A stretch of DNA of 64,000 nt from DASXKD01 sp963806145. GTDB taxonomy: Bacteria > Actinomycetota > Actinomycetes > Streptosporangiales > Streptosporangiaceae. The DNA lies in the NCBI GenBank assembly GCA_963806145.1, contig CAWDXD010000039.1, forward strand, positions 5,072 through 69,071. Direction: 5' to 3'. The notes beneath the pieces are model-generated. The model saw only the letters and a program-made list of their open reading frames with translations, ran no database searches and was not told where the DNA came from. Below, one piece after another: positions 49,820-58,097 of this stretch (position 1 is its first letter; the number at the start of each line of letters is the position of its first letter). The position numbers and the translations under genes were made by a program.

Positions 49820-51061
49820 TCAGAGTTGGTTTAGCGCTTTGCGCATGCCGGTCTGCGCTTGTTTGCCGAGCCGCTCGAAGGCGGGCCTGAGCAGCGGGGC
49901 AAGGAGACGGGCTAGGGCTTTGAAGGTGAACTCGGCTGTGTAGGTCACCTCGGTGCCGGCATCGATGCTGCGGAAGGTCATGGTGTCGACGGCGATGAGG
50001 GTCTTGTTCTCTCCGCGGAACTGGATGCGCTTGCTGGGGATGAACTCTCGCACGATGTAGGTCAGCTGGGTTTTCCGGCCGAGGAAGGTGGAGGTGTTGA
50101 GGTAGGTGGTGCCGATTCCTCCGTCGCCGTGGTGGTTCACGGTGGCCACGGTGCCCGGGTCCCACTCGGTGGTGGTGGTGAAGTCGGAGAGGTAGTTGAA
50201 CACCGCGTTTAGCGGCTTGTCGACGGTGACGGTCTTGTGCAGTCTCATGGTGTCCTTCGGATTGGTGTCCTTCGGATTCTTTGGTGTTGGGTAGGGCGGC
50301 CGGGGTGGCGTGGGTCTGGTGAGTGAGGTGCGGGCCCATAGGGCTGTCCAGGCGCGGGCGGGGACGAGGCGCGCGGTCTTCATCAGCAGGGCCATTCGTG
50401 CGGGGAAGACGATCTCGGTGCGCTCACGTTCGAGGCCGTCGCAGATGGATCGTGCGGCCTGGTCGGCATCGATGATGAAGGGCATGGGGAAGGCGTTGCC
50501 GGCCGTGAGGTCGGTGCGGACGAAGCCTGGGCAGATCGTCGTCACGTGCACCCCGGTCCGGGCGATGTGGACGCGCAGGGACTCGAGCAGGTTGATCTGG
50601 GCGGCTTTTGTCGCTCCGTAGGCTTCGGCGCCGGCCAGCCCGCGGTAGCCGGCTACGGACGCGATGCCGGCGATGACGCCGTGGTGCCGCTGCAGCATGC
50701 CGGGCAGCACGGCCGCGATGGAGTTGCTCATCCCGGTGAGGTTGACGCGGAGGTGCTGGTCGAAGACGTCGGTGTCCCAGTCCGCCGGGTCCATCTGCTT
50801 CCAGTAGCCGGCGGACAGCACGGCAAGGTCGATGGGCCCGAGTTCTTCGTGTACTCGTGCGGCGGCGGCCACGACCGACGCGGCGTCGGTGACGTCGAGT
50901 GGCACGGCGAGCATGTGCCCTGCCGACACCTCCCGGAGCTGCTCGTCGCGGCGGGCCGAGATCGCGACAGTCGCGCCCCGGCATACGAGTTCGCGTGCCA
51001 CGGCGGCGCCGATTCCGCTGGATGCGCCGACGACCCAGGCGACCTTGCCGTTCAGCTTCAT
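49820..51061 (-). CDS. SDR oxidoreductase fused to an SRPBCC domain
   Basis: A single 413-residue frame. Residues 1-250 are a short-chain dehydrogenase: VAWVVGASSGIGAAVAREL (NADP loop), VLSAGYWK, SVAGYRGLAGAEAYGATKAA with the YxxxK pair, and ICPGFVRTDLT. Then a Pro/Asn/Lys linker (PPYPTPKNPKDTNPKDT) leads without a stop into an SRPBCC lipid-binding fold of 142 residues (MRLHKTVTVDKPLNAVFNYL, WDPGTV, GIGTTYLNT). A 15-bp sequence with a GAAGGA ribosome binding site is duplicated in the linker, before ATG 50248, so the SRPBCC part may also be made alone. It overlaps the methyltransferase gene by 4 bp. Confidence 0.83.
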   Translation of the reverse strand: MKLNGKVAWVVGASSGIGAAVARELVCRGATVAISARRDEQLREVSAGHMLAVPLDVTDAASVVAAAARVHEELGPIDLAVLSAGYWKQMDPADWDTDVFDQHLRVNLTGMSNSIAAVLPGMLQRHHGVIAGIASVAGYRGLAGAEAYGATKAAQINLLESLRVHIARTGVHVTTICPGFVRTDLTAGNAFPMPFIIDADQAARSICDGLERERTEIVFPARMALLMKTARLVPARAWTALWARTSLTRPTPPRPPYPTPKNPKDTNPKDTMRLHKTVTVDKPLNAVFNYLSDFTTTTEWDPGTVATVNHHGDGGIGTTYLNTSTFLGRKTQLTYIVREFIPSKRIQFRGENKTLIAVDTMTFRSIDAGTEVTYTAEFTFKALARLLAPLLRPAFERLGKQAQTGMRKALNQL

Positions 51062-52305
51062 GCCGGCTCCCGTGTCATCTGGAGTTGGCTGACGCCGAGG
51101 TAGCCGCTGCGGAAGCCGGCCTCGCTGTAGGCGAGGTAGAACTCCCACATGCGGCGGAAGGTCTCGTCGAAGCCGTGGGTGTGGACGTGGGGCCATTGGC
51201 CGAGGAAGCGTTCCCGCCACAGGCGCAGGGTCCGGGCGTAGTGGGCTCGGAGTTCGCGCTGCCGGGTCACGCGCAGCGTGGTGTGGGCCGCGAGGGTGTC
51301 GTCGACCGCCTGCAGAGACGGGATGATGCCGCCGGGGAAGATGTACTTCTGGATCCAGCTGAAGCTGCGCCGGGTGGCGAGGAAACGCTCGTGGTCCATG
51401 GTGATTGCCTGGATGGCGGCCCTGCCGCCGGGAGCGAGGAGCCGGTCGAGGGCCGCGAAGTAGGTGGGCCAGTAGGCCTCCCCGACGGCCTCGATCATCT
51501 CGACGCTGACGATGGCGTCGTACTCGCCGCCGGCCTCGCGGTAGTCCTGTACCCGCACCTCGGCGACCCCGGACAGGCCGGCGGCGTCTACCCGCTCCCG
51601 GGCCAGCCGCATCTGCTCGTGGGAGAGGGTGATTGTTGTGACGCGGGCACCTCGTTGCGCGGCGCGGATGGCAAGCGACCCCCAGCCCGATCCGATCTCC
51701 AGCACGCGGGTGCCGGCCTGGACGTGGGCGAGGTCGAGGATGCCGTCGATCTTGCGCAGCTGTGCGTCCTCGAGCCGGGTGGCGGTCTCCACAGGCTCGC
51801 TCTCGTCGAACCAGGCCGAGGAGTAGGTCATCGTCGGGTCCAGGAAGGCGGCGAAGAGGTCGTTGCTGAGGTCGTAGTGGGCGGCGATGTTGGTTCGCGA
51901 ACCGCCGAGGGTGTTCTCGTGCTCCGGTGGGACGCGCCTGTCGGCGAGGACACGCAGCCGCTGCAGGGCCGGGGGAATCAGCGTGGTCAGCCGCGAAGCG
52001 AAGGATGTCAGCAGGTCGGCCAGGTCGGTGCCGGGCCCGGCCCGCCAGTCCCCGGCCATGTAGGCCTCACCGAACCCGATCTTCGCGTCGCGGCCCAGCC
52101 GGGTGAAGAACGCGGCGGGGCGAACGACCTTCAATTCGGGTGAGGCCGGCGACCCTGCTCCGAGCACCTGGCCGTCGGGGTAGGTGACGCGGACAGGGAC
52201 CCGCTGTACGGCATGCTCGAAGACGACCCGCGCGATGGTGGCTCTGAGTGGCGCCCGCGGTGTGGCGGCGGCGGTGGGCCACCTGATGGCGGTGGAGACG
52301 GTCAT
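51058..52305 (-). CDS. Cyclopropane-fatty-acid-synthase-like SAM methyltransferase
   Basis: A 415-residue enzyme acting on unsaturated phospholipid chains. After an N-terminal lipid-binding part (FGEAYMAGDW, IAAHYDLSNDLFAAFLDPTMTYSSAWF) comes the SAM site VLEIGSGWGSLAIRAA, then IVSVEMIEAVG and QKYIFPGGIIPSL. The C-terminal FYLAYSEAGFRSGYLGVSQLQMTR is typical. In relatives the product may be a cyclopropane, 10-methyl or furan fatty acid; neighbours favour the CfaA-type found with an FAD protein and SDR. Starts 2 bp after DUF1365. Confidence 0.93.
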   Translation of the reverse strand: MTVSTAIRWPTAAATPRAPLRATIARVVFEHAVQRVPVRVTYPDGQVLGAGSPASPELKVVRPAAFFTRLGRDAKIGFGEAYMAGDWRAGPGTDLADLLTSFASRLTTLIPPALQRLRVLADRRVPPEHENTLGGSRTNIAAHYDLSNDLFAAFLDPTMTYSSAWFDESEPVETATRLEDAQLRKIDGILDLAHVQAGTRVLEIGSGWGSLAIRAAQRGARVTTITLSHEQMRLARERVDAAGLSGVAEVRVQDYREAGGEYDAIVSVEMIEAVGEAYWPTYFAALDRLLAPGGRAAIQAITMDHERFLATRRSFSWIQKYIFPGGIIPSLQAVDDTLAAHTTLRVTRQRELRAHYARTLRLWRERFLGQWPHVHTHGFDETFRRMWEFYLAYSEAGFRSGYLGVSQLQMTREPA

Positions 52306-52307
52306 GG

Positions 52308-53102
52308 TCAGACCCCTTCTTGCCGGATGTGGTGTGGGTGAGCGCGGACGGGCAGGCCACGAAGCCACAGCCAGATGCCGTGCACCCGGATCAGGGCCGA
52401 GATCCGCTGGGTCATGAGGGGCTGGCGGATGAGCAGCCGGGCCAGGGTCCGGCGTGTGGCGGGTTCGGGGCGCCCCCGGAAGGTCGCGCTGAACGCCACG
52501 GCATCGTGGCGGCGCAGCGTCACAGTCGTGGCGACAAGGTCCGGCCTGAGGGTGAACCACAGTTCGTAGGTGCCGCTGACGTCGAAGAACGGGGAGACGT
52601 GGAAGTCCTTGCCCGTCACGGCGGCCCCGGCCTCGTCCGGCCGCAGGAGGTAGGCGTGCCGCTCGCCGTAGGTGTTGTGGACCTCCGCGACGACACACGC
52701 GAGGACGCCGTCGCGGTCATAGCACCAGAAGACCGAGAGCGGGTCGAACACGTGACCCAGGACCCGGGCGCCGGCGAGCATGAGCACCCGCCCGCGGTCA
52801 CCGAGCTGGATGCCACCCAGCGCCAGGAAGTTCTCGATGTTGCCCTTGATCGGCAAGCCGGGGTCGCCGAGGTGGTCAGCGCTGCTGAAGTGCGCGAACA
52901 CGCTGAGGTGCCAGGGCAGGCGGGGGACCGAGTCTAGGTCGACCAGCCACTGGTAGACCCGGTGCCGGAAGGCATGCCGCACCGGCTCGGAGCGCTGGTG
53001 CGTGACCCAGCCGACGACGAGTGCCGGCAGCGCGGGTAGCGGGGTCAGTTCGGGTACCTGTCCGGTCGTCTCCGGGACGGTGGGCAGGGGGGCGGCGCTC
53101 AC
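52308..53102 (-). CDS. DUF1365 family protein
   Basis: A 264-residue protein; GTG 53102 overlaps the FAD-protein stop (GTGA). HAFRHRVYQWLVDLDSVP, NIENFLALGGI, GHVFDPLSVFWCYD and VAEVHNTYGERHAYLL are the family landmarks. DUF1365 proteins nearly always accompany a cyclopropane-type methyltransferase and an amine-oxidase-like FAD protein, as here, and are thought to assist lipid modification. Biochemical role unknown. Confidence 0.9.
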   Translation of the reverse strand: MSAAPLPTVPETTGQVPELTPLPALPALVVGWVTHQRSEPVRHAFRHRVYQWLVDLDSVPRLPWHLSVFAHFSSADHLGDPGLPIKGNIENFLALGGIQLGDRGRVLMLAGARVLGHVFDPLSVFWCYDRDGVLACVVAEVHNTYGERHAYLLRPDEAGAAVTGKDFHVSPFFDVSGTYELWFTLRPDLVATTVTLRRHDAVAFSATFRGRPEPATRRTLARLLIRQPLMTQRISALIRVHGIWLWLRGLPVRAHPHHIRQEGV

Positions 53103-54436
53103 CAGGCCACTCCGAAGTGCCGGGCGGCCTCCATGCCGGAGCGGCACCCGTCCTCATGGAATCCCCACCCGTGGTAGGCACCGGCGTACACGGTGCGGCC
53201 GGTGGCCAGGCTGCTCAGCCGTGACTGCGCGCGGACCGCTTCGGGGGTGTAGATCGGGTGCTGGTATTCCATCGTCGCCACGATGGACTCCGGGTCGAGG
53301 CGTTCGCGGTCGTTGAGCGTGACCAGGAAGTCCTGCGCGGCACGGTGTCCCTGGAGCCGGTTCATCCAGTACGTCACCACGGCGGGCTGGCCGGGCCGGT
53401 GGCAGGACGTCATCCGGTAGTTCCAGCAGGCCCGGGCCCGCGCGGCGTCCGGCAGGACCGAGCTGTCGGTGTGCAGCACCGTCATGTTGCTCGAGTAGCC
53501 GAACTGCTTGAGGGTGGTGACCTCCGCGTCGCCCGGGTCGGCGAGCAGGCCGAGGGCCTGGTCGGCGTGAGTCGCAATGACGATGCGGTCCACGCGGGTG
53601 ACTTGCCCTGTGACGTCCCGGACCTGGACACCGCCCTCACGCCGGGTGACGTCGGTGACGGCATGGGCCGCGCGCACGTCCCTGAGAAGCCCGGCGAGCC
53701 GCTCGACGTAGACCCGTGACCCGCCGGCGACGGTGTACCACTGGGGTGACCCGCCGACCCGGAGCATGCCGTGATGGTCGAGGAACCGGAACAGGTAGCG
53801 CGCCGGGTAGACCAGCGCTGTTTCCCGTCCGGCGGACCACACGCACGAGACGACCGGAACGGCGTAGTGGGCGATGAAGTAGCCGCTGAACCCCTCCCGC
53901 TCCAGGAACTCGCCGTAGGTCGTGAGGTTCTCGTCGTCCGTCGTGCGCAGGAAGGCCAATGCGCGCCGGTGGAACCGCCTGACTTGCCACAGCATCCGGA
54001 GGAACCGGGGGTCGGTGAGGCGGCGTGGCTGGGCGAATACGCCGCGCAGCCCGCGGCCGCCGGCATACTCCAGCCCGCACCCCTCGCAGCGGACGCTCAT
54101 GCTCATCTCGGCAGGGCGCACCTGCACGTCCAGCTCACCGAAGAGCTTGCGCAGCCAGGGGTAAGTCACGTCGTTGTGGACGATGAACCCGCTGTCGACA
54201 GCGTGCTGCCGGCCATCGGAGTCAGTGACGTTATGGGTTTGCGCGTGGCCGCCGAGCCGGTCCTCCGCCTCGAAGACGGTGACATCGTGGGTGCGGGAGA
54301 GCAGGTAGGCCGCGGTGAGGCCGGAGACCCCGGCGCCGATCACGGCAACAGACGCCCGTCGTGCCTCCGCGTCTGTGTCGTGCTCATCGGGAGCAGAACC
54401 GGTGGCGGTCGCTGGGCCGTTGGGGTGGGAGGCCAT
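53099..54436 (-). CDS. FAD/NAD(P)-binding amine-oxidase-like protein
   Basis: A 445-residue flavoprotein from ATG 54436. VAVIGAGVSGLTAAYLLSRTHDV is the FAD-binding Rossmann motif, followed by DRLGGHAQTHNV, HAVDSGFIVHND and a C-terminal TVYAGAYHGWGFHEDGCRSG. It is the first gene of the lipid operon. It resembles the RSP_1090-type protein linked to CfaA in the singlet-oxygen response of Rhodobacter. Expression probably starts at the promoter 54473-54501 and is blocked by CarH-like protein at 54439-54466. Confidence 0.9.
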   Translation of the reverse strand: MASHPNGPATATGSAPDEHDTDAEARRASVAVIGAGVSGLTAAYLLSRTHDVTVFEAEDRLGGHAQTHNVTDSDGRQHAVDSGFIVHNDVTYPWLRKLFGELDVQVRPAEMSMSVRCEGCGLEYAGGRGLRGVFAQPRRLTDPRFLRMLWQVRRFHRRALAFLRTTDDENLTTYGEFLEREGFSGYFIAHYAVPVVSCVWSAGRETALVYPARYLFRFLDHHGMLRVGGSPQWYTVAGGSRVYVERLAGLLRDVRAAHAVTDVTRREGGVQVRDVTGQVTRVDRIVIATHADQALGLLADPGDAEVTTLKQFGYSSNMTVLHTDSSVLPDAARARACWNYRMTSCHRPGQPAVVTYWMNRLQGHRAAQDFLVTLNDRERLDPESIVATMEYQHPIYTPEAVRAQSRLSSLATGRTVYAGAYHGWGFHEDGCRSGMEAARHFGVAW

Positions 54437-54438
54437 GA

Positions 54439-54466
54439 TGTTCAACTTCCGTCTAGAGTTTGTCTA
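54439..54466 (-). promoter_or_regulatory. CarH-type operator: three TnnAC(A/G) repeats at 11-bp spacing
   Basis: On the minus strand TAGACA (54461-54466), TAGACG (54450-54455) and TGAACA (54439-54444) are spaced exactly 11 bp apart. Thermus CarH, a B12-dependent photoreceptor of the family encoded at 54532, binds three such 11-bp repeats overlapping its target promoter. The repeats begin just after the predicted -10 at 54473-54478. Confidence 0.72.
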
Positions 54467-54472
54467 GATATG

Positions 54473-54501
54473 ACGCTAGCTTTCGCGGCCAGCCTTGTCA
54501 A
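54473..54501. promoter_or_regulatory. Back-to-back divergent promoters with overlapping -35 elements
   Basis: Minus strand: TTGACA (54496-54501), 17 bp, TAGCGT (54473-54478), driving the lipid operon. Plus strand: TTGTCA (54495-54500), 17 bp, TGTAGA (54518-54523), driving the regulator, whose ATG at 54532 would then lie at the mRNA start (leaderless). The shared TTGTCAA core means the two promoters compete. Confidence 0.65.
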
Positions 54502-54531
54502 ATGTCTGTCTAAGTACTGTAGAGTGCTGGC

Positions 54532-55434
54532 ATGGACACTCCCGACGGCCCGCCAGTGCTGCGCATCGGTGAGCTGAGCCGGCGCCTCGGCGTGAGCGAC
54601 CACGTGCTGCGGGCGTGGGAAAGCCGCTACGGCCTCCTGCAGCCGGTGCGCTCAGCGGGCGGCTTCCGGCTGTACTCCGAAGCGGACGAGTCGCGGATCC
54701 GCCGGATGCAGGCCCACCTCGCCCACGGGCTGTCGGCCGCCGAGGCGGCCCGAGCGGTGCTCGGGGAGGACAGCGGGACCCCGGCGGATCATGGCCGGGC
54801 CGCCGCACCGCGCCGCGCCGCGCCCGCGGTGAGTCAGCTGTCCGGTGACCTCCGGCAGGCCCTCGACGCCTTCGACGAGCCAGCCGCCCAGGCAATCCTT
54901 GACCGGCTCATGTCCGACCTCTCCCTGCCGGCGGTGCTCCGCGACGTTGTGCTGCCGTATCTCACCGAACTCGGCGAGCGCTGGGAGAGCGGAACGGCCA
55001 GCGTCGCCCAGGAGCACTTCGCCAGCAACCTCATCCGCGGGCGGCTCGCCGGGCTGGCCCGCGGCTGGGGGAACGGGCACGGCCCCCGCGCCGTCCTCGC
55101 CTGCCCCCCCGGCGAGCTTCACGACCTGGCGCTGATGGCCTTCGGCATCGCGCTCAACCGCAACGGGTGGCGGATCGACTACCTCGGGATGAACACCCCG
55201 GTCGAGGAGCTGACCCGGACAGTCGACGCGAGGCACCCGGACCTCGTCGTCCTGGCCGCGACCCTGCCGCAGACCCTCGAGCCCCACGCTACCCAGCTCA
55301 CCGCGCTCGCAGGGCGCGCTCCGCTCGCCCTGGCCGGAGCCAGCGCCACGCCGCAGATCGCCGACGCCGTGGGGGCCCGACTGCTGACCGGCGACCCAAT
55401 CACCGAGGCCGAGAACGTCGGGTGGCCGCGGTGA
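54532..55434 (+). CDS. CarH/LitR-type MerR regulator with B12-binding domain
   Basis: A 300-residue light-responsive repressor. Residues 1-75 are a MerR HTH (LRIGELSRRLGVSDHVLRAWESRYGLLQP, GGFRLYSEADE). The middle helical cap has RWESGTASVAQEHFASN, the W-x9-EH motif that positions adenosylcobalamin, and the Rossmann B12 domain has GELHDLAL with the cobalt-binding His and WRIDYLGMNTP. In CarH proteins AdoCbl drives dark tetramerisation on DNA and light breaks the Co-C bond. It is divergent from the lipid operon. The stop overlaps a chimeric ORF. Confidence 0.93.
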   Translation: MDTPDGPPVLRIGELSRRLGVSDHVLRAWESRYGLLQPVRSAGGFRLYSEADESRIRRMQAHLAHGLSAAEAARAVLGEDSGTPADHGRAAAPRRAAPAVSQLSGDLRQALDAFDEPAAQAILDRLMSDLSLPAVLRDVVLPYLTELGERWESGTASVAQEHFASNLIRGRLAGLARGWGNGHGPRAVLACPPGELHDLALMAFGIALNRNGWRIDYLGMNTPVEELTRTVDARHPDLVVLAATLPQTLEPHATQLTALAGRAPLALAGASATPQIADAVGARLLTGDPITEAENVGWPR

Positions 55435-55616
55435 AGGTGCTCGCGAGCGGCGCCTGCGGCTTCGTAGGCGGCCGGCTGTCCCTGGCACTGGCCCGAGACC
55501 GGCCATGGGAGAGCCGCTACGGTCTGCTGCAGCCAGTGCGTTCGCCGGACGGCTTCCGGTTGTACTCCGAGGCGGCCGTGAGCGCAGGGTCGGACCTGCC
55601 CGGCGACGCTCTGTGA
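55431..55616 (+). pseudogene. Chimeric remnant: epimerase N-terminus joined to a MerR HTH fragment
   Basis: One 61-codon frame begins KVLASGACGFVGGRLSLALA, the Rossmann start of an NAD-dependent epimerase, then switches to PWESRYGLLQPVRSPDGFRL, which repeats residues of the regulator at 54532 with about 85% base identity over 75 bp. This is a deletion junction between a lost epimerase gene and a second LitR copy. It overlaps the regulator stop as GTGA. Confidence 0.7.
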
Positions 55617-55972
55617 TGTCGCCGCCTCGCTGGCGTCGATGTGGGCGACACCACCGTTAGTTGGCGACTATCTGGTTATAGACGCGCTGGGCAACGTCGG
55701 TGGCGGTCAATCCGAGATCTGCCAGAGAGTGGCAATCACGTGCTGGTATCCGGCGATCTGGAGCGCGGCAGCGAGCGTGATGGCCTCATCGGGAACCCTG
55801 ATCCCGCGGCTCGACCGCACCATCGCCGCCTGAGCCCGAATAAGCCAACAGGGTCCGATCTGCCCCCAACATGATCTTCCAGATAGTGGCTATGAGACTG
55901 CGGGCCCGGGCGGTCAGGTAACTAGCGGGCCACTTGCCACGCTGAACCCCTTCTTCAGCTCTGATGCCGGCG
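55617..55972. other. Region without a recognised gene
   Basis: About 350 bp, less GC-rich than its surroundings and with no coherent frame. Possibly degraded DNA left by the deletion that formed the remnant at 55431. Confidence 0.4.
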
Positions 55973-57001
55973 TCACCGTCGACGCGGCTGGGAAGCATCA
56001 CGGTACGCCCTGTCAGCTTGCCGGGTGTCTTTTCTGTCTTTCTCGCGTAGCTTGCGGTCATCACGCAGTTCTGAGAAAGGCTCCTCATCGGCTGGGTGGC
56101 CACCTGCGATGGCACGGCTACGTTCGAGTTCGGCGTTGAATTCGGCGCCAAGCAAGATGGCCACGTTGGAGATCCACATCCAGATCAGGAAGATGATGAT
56201 GCCGGCCAGGCTGCCGTAGATCTTGTTGTAGTGGCCGAAGTTGGCGACGAAGAGGGCGAACAGTGCGGAGGCGATGAGCCACAGGATGACGGCGAGGAAA
56301 CCACCCGGGCTGACCCATTGAAAGCCGTGCTTGGCGTTCGGGCTGGCCCAGAACAGGATGGCGAGGATCAGGCCGACGATGATCAGCAGCACCGGCCACT
56401 TAGCGATGTCCCAGACGGTGACCGCCACCGAGCCGACCCCTAGCACGTTCCCGACCTTCTGGGCGAGGCCCCCGGTCACGATTACGATGACGGCCGCCGC
56501 CACGAGCAAGACCATCGTCACGATGGTAATGCCCAGCCGGACCGGCGCTGTCTTCCAGATCGGGCGGCCCTCGGGGACGTCGTAAATGGCGTTGGAAGCG
56601 CGCATGAAAGCCGCGACATAATTGGATGCCGACCATAGCGCGATCGCGATCGCGACGACACCAATGATTCCGGATGCGGTGTGGTTCGCCTGCAGGTGCT
56701 TCACGTTGTTCGTAATGATGGTGCTTACCGAGCCCGGCGCCGCCTTGCCCAGGTTCGTGGTGAGCTGCTGGGTAACGGACTTGCCGAGCAGGCCGAGCAG
56801 GGATACCAGGACGAGCAGGCCCGGGAAGATCGACTGGATGCCGAAGTAGGTCAGTGCGGCCGCGCGGTCTTGCAGGTCGTCATCTTTGTATTCCTTCAGC
56901 GCCCGCTTGACAGCCTCGCGCCATGAGCCACCGCTGAGATCGGTTGGGTCATCCGGCACATTCTCGCGGGCACCCCTGCCCATGTCCTGCGTCCTGGCCA
57001 T
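55973..57001 (-). CDS. YihY/BrkB family membrane protein
   Basis: A 342-residue protein from ATG 57001 behind AGGAGG. DDDLQDRAAALTYFGIQSIFPGLLVLVSLLG is the family entry motif. About six membrane helices follow (GIIGVVAIAIALWSASNYVAAFM; LGITIVTMVLLVAAAVIVIV; WPVLLIIVGLILAILFW; GGFLAVILWLIASALFALFV; IIIFLIWMWISNVAILLGAEF). The end is highly charged. Function is unclear (formerly called ribonuclease BN). Last of a stress-type envelope operon. Confidence 0.92.
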   Translation of the reverse strand: MARTQDMGRGARENVPDDPTDLSGGSWREAVKRALKEYKDDDLQDRAAALTYFGIQSIFPGLLVLVSLLGLLGKSVTQQLTTNLGKAAPGSVSTIITNNVKHLQANHTASGIIGVVAIAIALWSASNYVAAFMRASNAIYDVPEGRPIWKTAPVRLGITIVTMVLLVAAAVIVIVTGGLAQKVGNVLGVGSVAVTVWDIAKWPVLLIIVGLILAILFWASPNAKHGFQWVSPGGFLAVILWLIASALFALFVANFGHYNKIYGSLAGIIIFLIWMWISNVAILLGAEFNAELERSRAIAGGHPADEEPFSELRDDRKLREKDRKDTRQADRAYRDASQPRRR

Positions 57002-57078
57002 CAGCGATGACCCTCCTAACTCGGCGTCGCGCGCGGCTGAAGTCCTCTGGATCAACCGGCGCGTGGCTGCCAGGGTGG

Positions 57079-57684
57079 TTACTGGCGGCTTTCGGTCACG
57101 GTGTCGCGGGCTGCCTGTGCCTGGTCGCGGAGGTCGTGGGCGGAGTTGGCGGTTTCGTCCATGACGGTGGCGGCGGCGTCGGCCGCTGTGTCCTTGACCG
57201 ACTCGGCTGCCTGCTTTGCCGAGTCCTGGAGGCTGGCCGCGGCGTCCTTGACCGCGCCGGTGACGGCTGGGGTGGCGGCTTCCTTGACCTTCGCCGCGGC
57301 ACACTCTTCGGCGCTGCTGGCTGGCAGCAGCGAGCCCAGCAGCCAGCCGACACCGACCGCGATCAGGCCGGCTGCCAGCGGGTTACCCGCCGCCTGGCGG
57401 CGCAGCTGGGCCGGAGCCGCCGATATCGTGTCCTGGGCCGCCGATAGTTTCTCCTGGACCGCTGACGCCTTTTCTTCCGCGGCGGCCGTCGTGCTGGAGA
57501 CGGACTGTGACGCGGTGCCCATGACTTTGTCCTTTACTCCGCGCACGGCAGAACGTGCGCTGGCTGCCTTGCGCCTTGCCAGGTGCGCCGGGTTGACCGT
57601 GTCGGCCAGGGTGTTGACGTCCTCGCTCAGGCTGGTGCGGGTTTGCTCGATTTGCTCGCGGATCTGGTCCGGATCGCTGGTCAT
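57079..57684 (-). CDS. DUF3618 family protein
   Basis: A 201-residue protein. The N-terminal DPDQIREQIEQTRTSLSEDVNTLADTVNP is the DUF3618 signature. A single glycine-rich membrane helix follows (PLAAGLIAVGVGWLLGSLL) and then long Ala/Lys/Asp-rich repeats (VKDAAASLQDSAKQAAESVKDTAADAA), like late-embryogenesis or apolipoprotein helices. It overlaps the holin-like gene by 4 bp. Probably a membrane stress protein. Confidence 0.88.
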   Translation of the reverse strand: MTSDPDQIREQIEQTRTSLSEDVNTLADTVNPAHLARRKAASARSAVRGVKDKVMGTASQSVSSTTAAAEEKASAVQEKLSAAQDTISAAPAQLRRQAAGNPLAAGLIAVGVGWLLGSLLPASSAEECAAAKVKEAATPAVTGAVKDAAASLQDSAKQAAESVKDTAADAAATVMDETANSAHDLRDQAQAARDTVTESRQ

Positions 57685-58097
57685 GATGTGTCCTCGTTTC
57701 CTCGTACTGCGTCAGGGATCTTCTTCACTGTCTGCGTGGTCTGCGGGATGCCCGGAACTGCGCTGATCTCCCGGCGCCCCATCTGCCCGAGGATCGCTGC
57801 GATCATCAGCCAGATGGCCGCCACGATCAGCGCTGACCAGCCATGGCCAGTGGCGTCGCCGAGACCCCACCACGCGGCCACCGACGCGAACAGCAGGACC
57901 ATGTGGCCGCTGACACCGGCACCCGCCAGGAGCCCGGCGCCCTTGCCGGCGCGGGTGGCTGACTGGCGGAGCTCGGCCTTGGCAAGCTCCACCTCCTGGC
58001 GCATGAGCGTGCTCAGGTCCTCAGCGACCTCGGAGAACAGCTCGCCGACAGATGCCCGCGAATCAGGCGGCATAGTCGGGCCGAGCGGGCTGCTCAC
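57681..58097 (-). CDS. Holin-X-like membrane protein (phage holin family)
   Basis: A 138-residue protein with ASVGELFSEVAEDLSTLMRQEVELAKAELRQSATRAGKG, the actinobacterial Holin-X entry motif, and two membrane helices (LLAGAGVSGHMVLLFASVAAWW; ALIVAAIWLMIAAILGQMG). Despite the name it is a chromosomal operon gene. GTG 58097 overlaps the preceding stop by 4 bp. Confidence 0.87.
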   Translation of the reverse strand: MSSPLGPTMPPDSRASVGELFSEVAEDLSTLMRQEVELAKAELRQSATRAGKGAGLLAGAGVSGHMVLLFASVAAWWGLGDATGHGWSALIVAAIWLMIAAILGQMGRREISAVPGIPQTTQTVKKIPDAVRGNEDTS

